Shown here: positions 44,760-55,417 of the stretch, piece after piece
How the letters are laid out: each line of letters begins with the position of its first letter
How positions within the stretch are numbered: position 1 is the stretch's first letter
Assembly: GCA_963675135.1 (NCBI GenBank)
Contig: OY776120.1
Location: 62,430,063-62,494,062, forward strand
Reading direction: 5' to 3'
From: Galeopsis tetrahit
Taxonomy: Eukaryota; Streptophyta; Magnoliopsida; Lamiales; Lamiaceae
Length of the DNA: 64,000 bases
Notes under the pieces: model-generated
What the model saw: the letters and a program-made list of their open reading frames with translations, nothing else
The model's database searches: none
Told to the model about the DNA's origin: nothing
Made by a program: the position numbers and the translations under genes

Positions 44760-45690
44760 CCTTTTCTTTATTTGGTTACCCAAGCCCCTCCAATACTCAT
44801 ATGCTTCATTAAAAAAAAAAAAACAGAACAGAACAGAACCTAAAATATTTTTTTTTTTGCAATTTTTTTCTTTACTTGAATTGATGTTTTGAGTTTTGAA
44901 TTTTTTTATGATTGGATCCATTGAGCTGCTATCAATTATATAAGTTTGAATCTTATCATATGAGGATATGCACCAACTATTTCAAAATTTTATATTTAGA
45001 TTTACAATTTTGAAAATTTTATTTTATAGTGCCTGTTCAAACTTGTGTTTTTATACCCTAGCGTTTTGCCCGAAACCCACTATGGCCCCCAATTTAGCAT
45101 CTCTACTTTATTTTCCCAATATGTTCAATTAGTTGATATGGAATATATGCCATTCATGACCTATCACTTTTCTTTCCAGTTCATTTCTCTGTCTAAGTTA
45201 GTAAGTTAGTTAGATAAATACATGACCAACTACTCACTCAAATTGAAAGAATAGAATCACCTATAAATTTTACACATGCATCAAGATTTTATTGCAGTAA
45301 ATTAAATGGATAAGTGAATTCATATTTTTAAATGGATAAGTGAAAATAATTATATATATTTAATGTTGTGAATTGAAAATTAGAATGAATTTAAATTATG
45401 TGATTTAGAATAAATTTAAATGTATAAGTGAAAAGAATTATATTCAATGTTGTATGTAATTATAATGTTGTGAAATTAAAAAATAGAATGAATTTAAATG
45501 TTGTAAATGGAGGATTAGAATAAATTTAATTTGAAAACATTAATTTAGTTAATTCGAAAAACATAATTTAGAAATAATTATGATATGCTTTGATAAATAA
45601 TTTAATAAGCAACAATTAAAGTTAAAATGGATTGAATTAAAGAATTAAAAACTAAAATTAAATTGAATATATATTAATTGCATTCACAAC
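44760..45690. other. AT-rich core of CACTA-5
   Basis: No gene. It has repeated blocks of 'gaatttaaatgttgt' and 'taaatggataagtgaa' between 45290 and 45530. Confidence 0.5.
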
Positions 45691-45870
45691 ATGTCGACTA
45701 AAGCTCCTAGCCTAAACGGCACACAGGGGGCGCCCAAAAGCCTTCGAGACCGGGAGGTCCCGAGTTCGAACCCCGCAAACAACAAAATTCGCGAAAAATG
45801 GGTGGCCCAGCGGTGGGGGTGGGTGTTGGTGGCCTCGATACCTGGGTTCGAAACCCAGGTTCACCTTTTT
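45691..45870 (+). other. Two tRNA-like modules in CACTA-5
   Basis: Module 1 has tagcctaaacggc (A-box-like, 45707-45719) and AGTTCGAACCC (B-box-like, about 45763-45773). Module 2 has ggcccagcggtggg (about 45804) and GGTTCGAAACC (45845-45855). They abut the 3' subterminal repeats. The upstream flank (gaatatatattaattgcatt) resembles those of the modules in CACTA-3 and CACTA-4. Confidence 0.55.
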
Positions 45871-46617
45871 TAAATGATAATAAAAAGGCGACGGCAAAAA
45901 GGCAACGACAGTGGCCCCGTTGCCATTTGGCAACGGCTGTCACCCTCGCCAAAAGGCAACGGCAGTGGGCCCGTTGCCAAAAGACAACGGTTTTCCCCAA
46001 ATCCGATGCCATTCAAATAGCATCGAGCATATTGGCATCGGCAGACATCCGTTGCCTTTGTCGTTGCCTTCATCATTAGTGAGGGCAGATCTGTTGCCTT
46101 CCCCGTCCCCATTTCATCATTATTTTGTAGTGTTTGCGCACTTGTCTTGCCTAGTCTTCCAAACTTAGACAATTCTTCAGTCTTCACTTCACTTGTTTTG
46201 TCTTGTAGCAGCAGTCTTCTTCCAGTAGTAGACTCTTACATATCCAGAACTAATCTAGTCCTATCAATCTAATCTTAACAAGACTATTACATTACTTTAA
46301 GCTTTATAAATCCAGCTTAGTCAACTTAAATCTACACATCAATATAAACATAAACTATGAACTATGAGCTTCTATACAACAATTATTCGCTCATCATAAA
46401 ACCTATATAAACTAAACACAGTACTTATAAAGCGTACTTGTGTTTTCTTTCTTACTTAGTTTTTCTTTTCAGCCTTTGTACTCTACTGATCTTGTTCATA
46501 AGACGACTTCCATAACTAGATTAGTCAACACTTAGAAATATATTCAAGTCTTCTTTTGGTTTATCAAAACTAATTCAACATCAATTTAGGACTTATATCA
46601 GGATTCATATCCCAACA

Positions 46618-46632
46618 ATTTCCCCCTTTTTG
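46618..46632 (-). other. Polypurine tract of Copia-2
   Basis: Minus strand AAAAAGGGGGAAAT ends directly at the TGTTGGG start of the 3' LTR. It primes plus-strand synthesis in LTR elements. A second copy (52301-52313) sits in the internal duplication. Confidence 0.8.
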
Positions 46633-46791
46633 AAGAAGCCAAAACTACTTGAATTATTTTAAGTCAGTAGACCAGTTAAGTAGTTATCTTCTCAAAATGT
46701 GTTATCTTTTCATTCATTTTTTTCAGTAGATAAGTAGATTACAAATACTTAGAAAAAATATATGAAAATAAGTAAAATACTTACATTATCT

Positions 46792-49700
46792 TCATTCCAT
46801 GCTTCCACCACTCAGAGTGTTAGCATCTGGATTCGGAATCGGAAATGCTTCCAATACACGTCGGTGTATATCAAAAATGTGATCTTCATTGTCGATATTC
46901 TCCTTCTCCAGCAATTCTTCTTCAAACTTCTTGATTGTGTTGAAATCAACTCTTTTACCAGATCCAAGTAGAGGAGTTTCCCACTTAGGAAGATCTGGAC
47001 ATAAGATGTTGTATCCAACAGCAGTAGCTATGCGCATGATTAAGTTCCACAAGTTGTTGTCTTCAGCTTCCATGAATTTTTCAAATAGACAAAACAACTC
47101 GTCTTTGCTTTCAGCATCTTCAAACTTTCTGATAATCCGGTGATCTACTTCCCACTTAAACTTGACAACCTTCCAAGCATCTCTATGCTCATTGTCAATG
47201 AACCTATCAATATGGGCATCTTCAATCACGTCTGGATCTTCCTTCAAATCTTGCAACCTCTTGATGTGTTTTCCTAACACTTTCTTGTTAGCATAACGAT
47301 CATCTTCTTGCTTTTGCTTCTTTAGAATCTCAGTCTCATCTAGATCCGCAATAATCTGACCTATAGACTCTTTCATCTTGGGTTAGCGCATATCTAGCTT
47401 CCTTTTAACGACCCTTCTAGTCTGAACCTCTTCAGTTTCAACAGACTTGCCTTTCGCTTGTCTCTTTTGTTCTTCTGTACTGACCTATTCTAGATCTGAT
47501 TTCTTCACTAGTCTGCCTCTTCTTCTAGGTCTACTAGTCTCTTGAACAACAAGACCAGTCGCAGCAGCTTTCACCTCTTCAATCTCTTTTCCATTTTTAA
47601 GAGTGAAAAGAGAAGTGAAACGAGTCATTTCTTCTTGAACAGCTTGCTTCATCAGATCAGTAGCTCTATCAATCTGCTTCTGATGAGACCTATCTTGACT
47701 CAGCTTTTCTAGACGATCAGTTGTATATTCCAACTTCTTTGAACAAAATGAAAACTCATTTTTGAAGTGAGTTGCAGTCAAACATAGGATCCTGTTCTCT
47801 TCAGTCATTGCTGTCAACAGTGCTCTCGTTTGAACCAATTGCTCTTGAGCTTCTCTCCTCTGCTCATCTGCAATCTCAATCTTCACTCTATAAATTCGTT
47901 CCATTTTCTTCGATTCTTCTGCTGAGACTCTTGCGAAATCAATAGAACACTTTTCTGAATAATCAATCTGCCTTTTCAGAAAATCTTCCAGTTGGGTATA
48001 CATCTCTTGTCTGAAGGTGACATCCATCTGATTCACTTCACCAACAATCAAAGCCTTCGAACTTTCAACAAGAGAACTGTTCTGATCTATTAAATCTTTC
48101 TGCACATCCGACTTCAAAAACTCATCTATTGAAGACATAATCAATTGCTTCAAGTCGTTCTTCAACTCATCAATAGATGCAGACGAAACAGATTTCATTG
48201 TGTGAACAACTTCCATCGGAGTAACATCCATCAAATCTATTTCTTCAATAATAGGAATGTTCACCAACTCATCTTCCATCTCAATAGTTAAGACCTCGTC
48301 TTCAACTATCTCAGGAACAATACTTCCAGCCAGAGCTTTCAAATTTAAAGGAGGACAATCTAACCTTGCTTCCTTTGCTCTTCTTTCAGCAAGCATCCAT
48401 ATCCTTCTTCACTATCTCAACTAGTCTGGCGGTGTAAGCACAAGTTTCAGACGGAAAGTATTTTTCCACTTGTCTGGTGATCTGACCAACATTGCACCTC
48501 GGCCCATGTGCATGTTCAACTTGAAATTCGAATACTATTCCTCTTAGTTGATCATAAATATTCTCCAGATCAATAGTTGGATCAGTGGACTTCGACTCTT
48601 CTACAGGCTCAGCCTCTTGCACCAACTCGAATTCTGCAAGATCTGCTTCAGAAACTTGTTCACCTATACTTGGCTTTCCAACTGATAGAACATCATCAGG
48701 AATGTCAAGCATCTTCTTCACAAGACCAGTCAAGGCTTCAGGGGTCCTTAACTCTGAATGCTTCTTTACTCCACTGATTTCTTTTTGCTCCATCTCCCAA
48801 TCCTGAATATTGGAGATTCCGCCCATACCAGTGATGACTTCAAACATATATTTGCACGATCCTTATCTTAAACCGACCCATGTGCAAATCCTTATCAACT
48901 TCTCATAAGCCTCCGAATTGACATCAACCTCAATAGATGGCAATTACTTCTTGAGAGTTTTGGCTATCTGTGCTCGGAGTCTCTTCTCCCTTGCGCACAT
49001 CGGATAGTCAACTAGGCTAGGTAATCTTTTTATGGGAGGGGTCTGAGTAAGTGGGGTCCTTATCTCAGTTGTCGAAGTGTCGACTAGTGAGGTTCCCATA
49101 ACAGACGGGTTCGGTAGTTCAACATTTTCTGTTGAGGGTAGGGTAATTTGAGAGGTGGTTTATGTTGGCTTAGGTGGGATTTGAACAAGAACATCTGATG
49201 ACGGAGCATCATCAGAGTGGACAAATACTAGGGCATCTTGAGTTAGTAAAGAACTCAAGTGCTGAACAAAAATGGGTATGGTTGAGGGAACTGATCTGGC
49301 ACGAAAACGTTGAGTTCTTGCCTTCTTCCTAATCTGAACAGATGGGGGAGAAATAGATGGAATGGACGTAGAAGTACTAACCATTCGTGCCCTCTTGGCA
49401 GGTGAAGATGATGTTACGGCCACCAGACGAGTAGGAGGTGGAGGACCAGACAAGTCTCCTTGGGGTATTTGACTTATACGGAGCTGGTACTCCTCTTCCT
49501 TCGCCTTCTCTATTTCATCTGAAGACTCGTCTGATTCTGTCTCTTCAGAATCATCTTCAGGCTCAATCATAGCCTCATCCGAAATATACTGAACTAGTCT
49601 ACCACTAGTTCCAGTCTCCTCATCATCTTCTTCTCCACCAGACGACTCGGCCTCTATCATAGCATCTCTGGGATTTATTCTGATCTCCTTCTTCTTTTCC

Positions 49701-49834
49701 TCCAAACGGCCTTGAGTCTGTTTGTCGATAGCATCTTTCCTAAAATAAAACTTAAGGACATGAAATGGCTTGCCCTTACTCCAAGTTTTCTTTGCTGGCA
49801 ATAAGTAGGGTAATAAGACACTCATCCGAAACAT
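46792..49834 (-). pseudogene. Copia-2 third ORF, downstream of pol, function unknown
   Basis: About 3.04 kb (roughly 1,000 codons). The segments 49834-48386 share one frame with in-frame TAA stops near 49159, 48945 and 48857. The segments 48396-46792 share a second frame with stops at about 47485 and 47380. One frameshift at about 48390 joins them. The N-terminal part is acidic and Ser/Pro-rich (GGEEDDEETG, SDESSDEIEKAKEEE, SPAKRARMVSTSTS). The middle has VEKYFPSETCAYTARL. The 48396-47485 part is long and helical, with Glu/Lys/Gln-rich coiled-coil character (ADEQRREAQEQLVQTRALL), and the C-terminus is charged, ending NPDANTLSGGSME. No signal peptide, transmembrane helix or known domain is evident. 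SIRE-type copia elements carry an extra ORF at this position, but homology to it cannot be shown here. Confidence 0.7.
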
Positions 49835-49869
49835 ACTGAACTAGTCTACCACTAGGTCTACTAGCACTT

Positions 49870-52018
49870 AAGTACAGTAATGAGCCAATAAGACCATGAT
49901 AATATGATTGATCAGCACACTTACCGTGTTCGTCTGGATCCATCCTGTAGGTGGGTAGCATAGGTACTCCGGTAGATTTGCAAGTTTTAATACCATACTT
50001 GTCTAGAAGATTTCTAGTATACTTTGATTGATTTATGAAAATCCCATCGGGAGTTTGTTTTACTTGAAGACCAAGAAACTAATTCATTTCACCCATCATC
50101 GACATCTCAAACTTACTTTTCATGAGTGTTGAAAAACTTTCACTCAGCTTTTTGTTGGGTGAACCAAAATGATATCATCCACGTAAATTTGGAAGAGTAA
50201 AATGTCATTCCCTTCTTGTCTTCTGAACAAAGTACAGTCTACTTTGCCCTTAGTAAAACCATTCTCTAATAGAAAGAGAGAGAGGGTATCATACCATGCT
50301 CTTGGAGCTTGCTTTAGTCCGTATAAGGCTTTCTTCAATCTGTATATTTGGTTGCCTTTCACTTCGAAACCTGGGGGGTTGTTCAACATACACTTCTTCC
50401 GCAAGAATACCATTAAGAAATGCACTTTTAACATCCGTTTGATATACAGTAAACTTCATATAAGCAACATATGCAAGGAACAATCGAATGGCTTATAGTC
50501 TAGCAACATGAGCATATGTTTCATCATAGTCTATGCCTTCAGCTTGTGAATAGCCTTGGGCTACTAGTTTAGCCTTATTTCTAACGACTACATCATTCTC
50601 ATCTTTCTTATTTTTGAAAATCCATCGAGTGCCAACTACATTATGATGTTCTGGCCTATCAACAAGTTCCCAGACGTCATTTCGAACAAACTGGTTCAAC
50701 TCGTCTTGCATAGCGATGATCCAATTACTATCAGACAATGCCTCTTTAACGGTCGTAGGCTCAATAGATGAGAGGAAACAACACCAGCAAAACATAGTTG
50801 GACTCGGCTGTTCTTGCGACTCAAAGAGTTGTCGTCTAGTCTTTACACCAATAGTAGAGTCACCAATGATATTTCCAGTATCATGAGCAGATTTCCATGT
50901 TTTTCTAGACTTAACAGGCATGCTATCATCATCTAAATCAACTATAGCATCATGCATTTCAACATCATTTGTATCAGCAGTTTTAACAAGAGTAGACGAG
51001 TCAACTAGAGCAGGCATGTCAACTGGTCTAGTGGACTTACCTTGAGCACTTACCTTTTCCTTGTCATCTGATTCAAGAGCTTTCATTAATGGATTGTAGG
51101 CTTGAACTGATTCGTATACTTCTGATTCTTCATTAGATTGGATCGATAAATCGTTCGCTTTCTTACTGATCTGGTCGGCAGACGAGTCTTGTTGAAATTC
51201 ATCGAAAACAACATGTTGTGTTTCTTCCACACAAAGAGTCGAGTAGTTAAACACTCTAAATGCTTTGCTAGTCGAGGAGTATCCTAAGAATATCCCCTCG
51301 TCTGCTTTAGCATCAAATGCATTTAACTTACTTTTCCCATTGTTATGGATGAAGCACTTGCATCCGAATATATGGAAATATGAAATTCTGGGTTTTCTAC
51401 ATTTCCAAATCTCGTAGGGCGTCTTACCTAGTACCTTATTGATTGCGCTTCTGTTCTGGGAGTGGCATGCAGTATTGATTGCCTCTGCCCAAAACTTTTG
51501 AGGAGTATTATACTCGGACAGCATGATTTTACAAACTTCTTTGAGTGTTCTATTCCGTCTCTCCGCTACACCATCTTGTTGTGGGGTCCTAGCTGCACTA
51601 GTAAGGTGCTGAATACCACGTTTAGAACAGAAATCTTTGATATAGCAATTAATGAATTCAGTCCTCTTGTCACTACGAATCTTGAAAATGGACTAATTCT
51701 TCTCAACTTGTAACTTCTTCAACAGATCAGGTAGGAGTGTTTGTGTATCACTCTTCTTGTGTAAGAAGACAACCCAAGTGAACTTAGAATAGTCGTCTAC
51801 CATAACAAGAGTGTACCTTCTACCATTCAAGGTTGGAGGAGTTATAGGACCATGAAGATCCATATGTAGTAGTTCTAGGACTCTACTTGTTGAGAGAGTA
51901 GGAATTGACTTAAACGAACCTTTTACCTGTTTACCTTTCTGACAAGCATTGTATACATGTGACTTGTAATAGATTTCGTTGGGTATACCTTCAACAAGGT
52001 AGTCTCTTGCAATCTTAT
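49870..52018 (-). pseudogene. Copia-2 pol: integrase core and partial reverse transcriptase
   Basis: It starts inside the integrase (HVYNACQKGKQVKG, just after the junction with the internal LTR copy). The integrase acidic residues are in MDLHGP, KIRSDKRTEF and AERRNRTL, with HIFGCKCFIHN further on. RT has WELVDRPEHHNVVGTRWIFK, VKSAFLNG, LKKALYGLKQAPRAWYD and IYVDDIILVH (about 50165). It breaks off after SLLYLSASRP at about 49870, where other copia RTs continue toward RNase H. Stops lie at about 51692 (TAG) and 50492 (TAA where Glu is expected), with a frameshift at about 50390. RNase H is absent. Confidence 0.88.
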
Positions 52019-52734
52019 TAATCAATATAAACATAAACTATGAACTATGAGCTTCTATACAACAATTATTCGCTCATCATAAAACCTATATAAACTCAAC
52101 ACAGTACTTATAAAACGTACTTGTCTTTTCTTTCTTACTTAGTTTTTCTTTTTAGCCTTTGTACTTTACTGATCTTGTTCATAAGAGGACTTCCATAACT
52201 AGATTAGTCAACACTTAGAAATATATTCAAGTCTTCTTTTGGCTTATCAAAACTACTTCAACATCAATTTAGGACTTATATCAGGATTCATATCCCAACA
52301 ATTTCCCCCTTTTTGATGAAGCCAGAACTACTTGAATTATTTTAAGTCAGTAGATCAGTTAAGTAGTTATCTTCTCAAAATGTGTTATCTTTTCATTCAT
52401 TTTTTTCAGTAGATAAGTAGATTACAAATACTTAGAAAAAATATATGAAAATAAGTAAAATACTTACATTATCTTCATTCCATGCTTCCACCACTCAGAG
52501 TGTTAGCATCTGGATTCGGAATCTGAAATGCTTCCAATACACGTCGGTGTATATCAGAAATGTGATCTTCATTGTCGATCTTCTCCTTCTCCAGCAATTC
52601 TTCTTCAAACTTCTTGATTTTGTTGAAATCAACTCTTTTACCAGATCCAAGTAGAGGAGTTTCCCACTTAGGAAAATCTGGACATAAGATGTTGTATCCA
52701 GTGGCAGTAGATATGCGCATGATTAAGTTCCACA
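52019..52734 (-). repeat. Internal copy of the Copia-2 3' end (U3 part of LTR, purine tract, 3' ORF end)
   Basis: About 716 bp match 46338-47053. They comprise 282 bp of LTR ending CATATCCCAACA (52300), the purine tract, and the last ~75 codons of the third ORF (52475-52734). The left junction joins LTR to integrase and the right junction joins third-ORF sequence to the end of gag. Confidence 0.9.
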
Positions 52735-52760
52735 ATATACATAGGAGTTTTGAACAAATT

Positions 52761-55255
52761 TCACCTCTTAAGCTTTCTACCATGCTTGTTACAGAATAAG
52801 ACCCTGTTGTCCTTATCTAGTCTATCTTCAGACTTTGGGTCTACTCGTTTGAGATAGCCTTTCGACTTAACCTCTACTTGAGTAGGCATAGGCCTTTGAT
52901 AGTTAGAATAGGGCTTGTATGCATTGGGGCCATACGGTTTATAGACGCGTTTAAGTCTTTCCTCACTTATGATACCATTGTATAAAGGTGGAGGATATAA
53001 GACAGGTTGAGTACGATATTTTGGAGCACCCTTCCTAGGCCTAGTCGAGTATAGCTGAGACTGCATTATGAAAGGAGGTCTAGGCTCTTTCAGACTAAAA
53101 TGTACTTGTCTAGAACACGTCTCCTGGGGATACCAATATTCGTATCTGACCTGGTTTGGTCTTCCACGACTAGTGGTCCTCTTTTGACTTGTTCTAAACG
53201 GAACAGGTCTGTTGTTAACTTTCTTTTTACTACCTTTGGTAATCGGAGTGTTAACTCTAGTCTGCTTATGTATAACACCTTTGGATGTCATTCCAATATC
53301 GTATTCCATTGGTCTTTTGCCTTTATCTCTTGTCAAAGAACTTGAACTAGCAGCAGTAGGGTTCTTAATGACATGAGTAGACGAGTTGGGTGTTTCTGCT
53401 CCCAACCCTGTCTTGTCATCTGGAGCCCTATACCTCTCTGACAACTGTTGATTAATCTTTGAAGAATTAACCAAGTCAGTAAGTTTAAAGTCTAGATTTA
53501 CGACTTCAGTCTCTATGAACTTATTGCGCTCTTCAAGCTTTTTGCACTTGTTCTTTAAAATATTGAATTCATTCGTCTCAGTAGCATATCTTTTCAGTAA
53601 ATCTTGATACAACTTGTCTGTTGACGCGCACTTGACTTTAAGTTGTTTCAACTCTTCTGTCAAGTGTTCGTTTAGGACAATTATATTAGGATCTACTTTA
53701 GACTGGGCTTCCTTAAGATTAATGATTTCTTGTTTTAAAGTGATGTTCTCGTCGCTGACTTCAATGAATGCCTTGTTAGCAAGTAGGAGGTCTTTTTCAG
53801 TCACACTAGTAGAGTGATGAAGACTACTTCCAACTCCACTATCGGCAGTATCACTTTCATCAGTGTCGGAATCATCACATGATTGAAACGAAGTTGCAGA
53901 TGATACCTCTTGTTCGACTTTTGCCATTAGAATTAGGCCATCATCTACTATGAATGCTTCTTCGTCTTCATTTTCATGGTTTGATGGGTAGCTAGATGAA
54001 GACGATGGTAACTCGTTTGGATCCGTCTCAGAGTCATCGTTAGCTATCATAGCCTTCTTACCCTTGTTGTATCTTCGTTCCCTTCATGCTTTCCGTTCTT
54101 CTCGACCATCAGTGCTCGGGTCTGGACATTCGTAAATATAATGACCTTGTTTCTCACAGTTATAGCATAATAGATCGTTAGTAGACTTTTTCACAGGAGA
54201 ATTATCCCTTCTCTTATCTCGTCTATCAGAGCGTCTAATCTTCCTATCCTCAGAGTTCCTATCTCGTCTGTATTCTTTCGAGACTTCGTCTCTCCTTTCG
54301 GAAGAGTTTCGGTCTCGTCTGGTCTCAGACGAGTCCTTGTTAGCAGAACCTCTAAACTCTTTGTAGAATCGCTTATATCTACCATAGCGTTTGTTTAACT
54401 TGTCGAACTTTCTAACCATAAGAGTCATCTGATCTTTCAGACTTAGATCAGACCTGTCTAACTCGTCTTTAACACTAGCAAACTTAGCCTTAGACTTAGA
54501 CTTGCCTACTCTAGAGCTCCTAGACGAAGTAGACTTAAAGGCAACATCTTTCGACACAACTTTCTCTCTATCACTACTGGCAATAGGATCATCGTCATTT
54601 AGATCGAACTCGTGAGCTTTGAGTGTTTGGAACATTGTTTCGGCTGACCACTCATCTATATCCTGAGTATTCTTAATGATCATTTTGACCATTTTCCATC
54701 TAGCATCAAGACTCTTAAGAATTCTCAAGTTTATTTCACGACTAGTATACGTCTTGCCTAAAACTTCCAAATCATTCATAATACGCGAGAAACGAGTATA
54801 TCTAACTGGTCTATATTTTCACCAGACTTCATCTTAAATGATTCGAACCTCTGTACAGCTGTGGATAACTTACTTTCTTTGATTAGGGTGGTCCCTTCAC
54901 AAATGATAGCAAGTCGATCCCACATTTCTTTGGCAGTCTTACATTTTAATACTTTCCCAAAATACTCGTTGGGAAGGGTATGTAAAATATAGTTCTTAGC
55001 CAAACTATCCAGATTGTTCTGTCTCATTTCTTCCGAAGTGAGTTCTGACCTTGGCTTGGGGACGAGTACACCAACGACCTTTGAGGGTTCCAATGCAGTA
55101 GTGTTTGGCACCATGGTCATGATCGGGCCTTCTTTTACGACGGACACCATCAAGTCGTGCGTCGAGCTAAAGATAGCTTCCATCCGGAGTTTCCAGTAAT
55201 CATAGTCCTGAACTGAAAACTTAGGAAGTTTGTTAGCACTTATTTCCAAAGACAT
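52761..55255 (-). pseudogene. Copia-2 gag
   Basis: The start is the ATG of MSLEISANKLPKFSVQDYDY at 55255, chosen because it opens the usual copia Gag N-terminus (a longer open frame begins at 55342 but is not Gag-like). Further on are EMWDRLAIICEGT, LKAHEFDLNDDD and a zinc knuckle CYNCEKQGHYIYEC (CX2CX4HX4C). An unusually long tail follows, with a coiled coil (VLNEHLTEELKQLKVK, LKNKCKKLEERNKF) and a basic, Tyr/Pro-rich end. A frameshift lies at about 54778 and a TGA at about 54084. The long coiled-coil tail is a feature of SIRE-like copia Gags. Protease is not found after it. Confidence 0.85.
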
Positions 55256-55403
55256 GTTGTCAAGAAGATCAAGTAGGATTATAGCAGTGTAGATCAAAGA
55301 TACAAGTAATTCAAGAACAGTGATATGAACAAGTACAATCAAGAACCAAGACTTCCCTCATGTCTTTAGGGGTGATCAAGAAACAACAGTCTAATGAACT
55401 ACT

Positions 55404-55415
55404 GCTCTGATACCA
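55404..55415 (-). other. Primer-binding site of Copia-2
   Basis: Minus strand TGGTATCAGAGC, complementary to the 3' end of initiator tRNA-Met, two bases inside the 5' LTR. Confidence 0.9.
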
Positions 55416-55417
55416 CT

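Larger units (their letters stand above)
44464..46132. mobile_element. CACTA-5: non-autonomous CACTA (1,669 bp)
   Basis: It starts CACTACAAAATAATGG and ends TCATTATTTTGTAGTG, flanked by TTT (44461-44463 and 46133-46135). The 5' LTR of Copia-2 has the empty site (single TTT at 56275-56277), which proves the insertion. Its arms carry GGCAACGG / CCGTTGCC repeats. No gene. Two tRNA-like modules lie just before the 3' arm. Confidence 0.95.
43638..46617 (-). repeat. Copia-2 3' LTR, interrupted by CACTA-5
   Basis: About 1.31 kb of LTR after removal of CACTA-5. It closely matches the 5' LTR, apart from a ~60-base deletion near 44060-44090 and scattered substitutions. Confidence 0.9.

Noticed and set aside
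46792..49834. Envelope gene of a retrovirus-like element
   Set aside because: No signal peptide, membrane helix or glycosylation-rich ectodomain is visible; only its position resembles env-like ORFs of SIRE elements.
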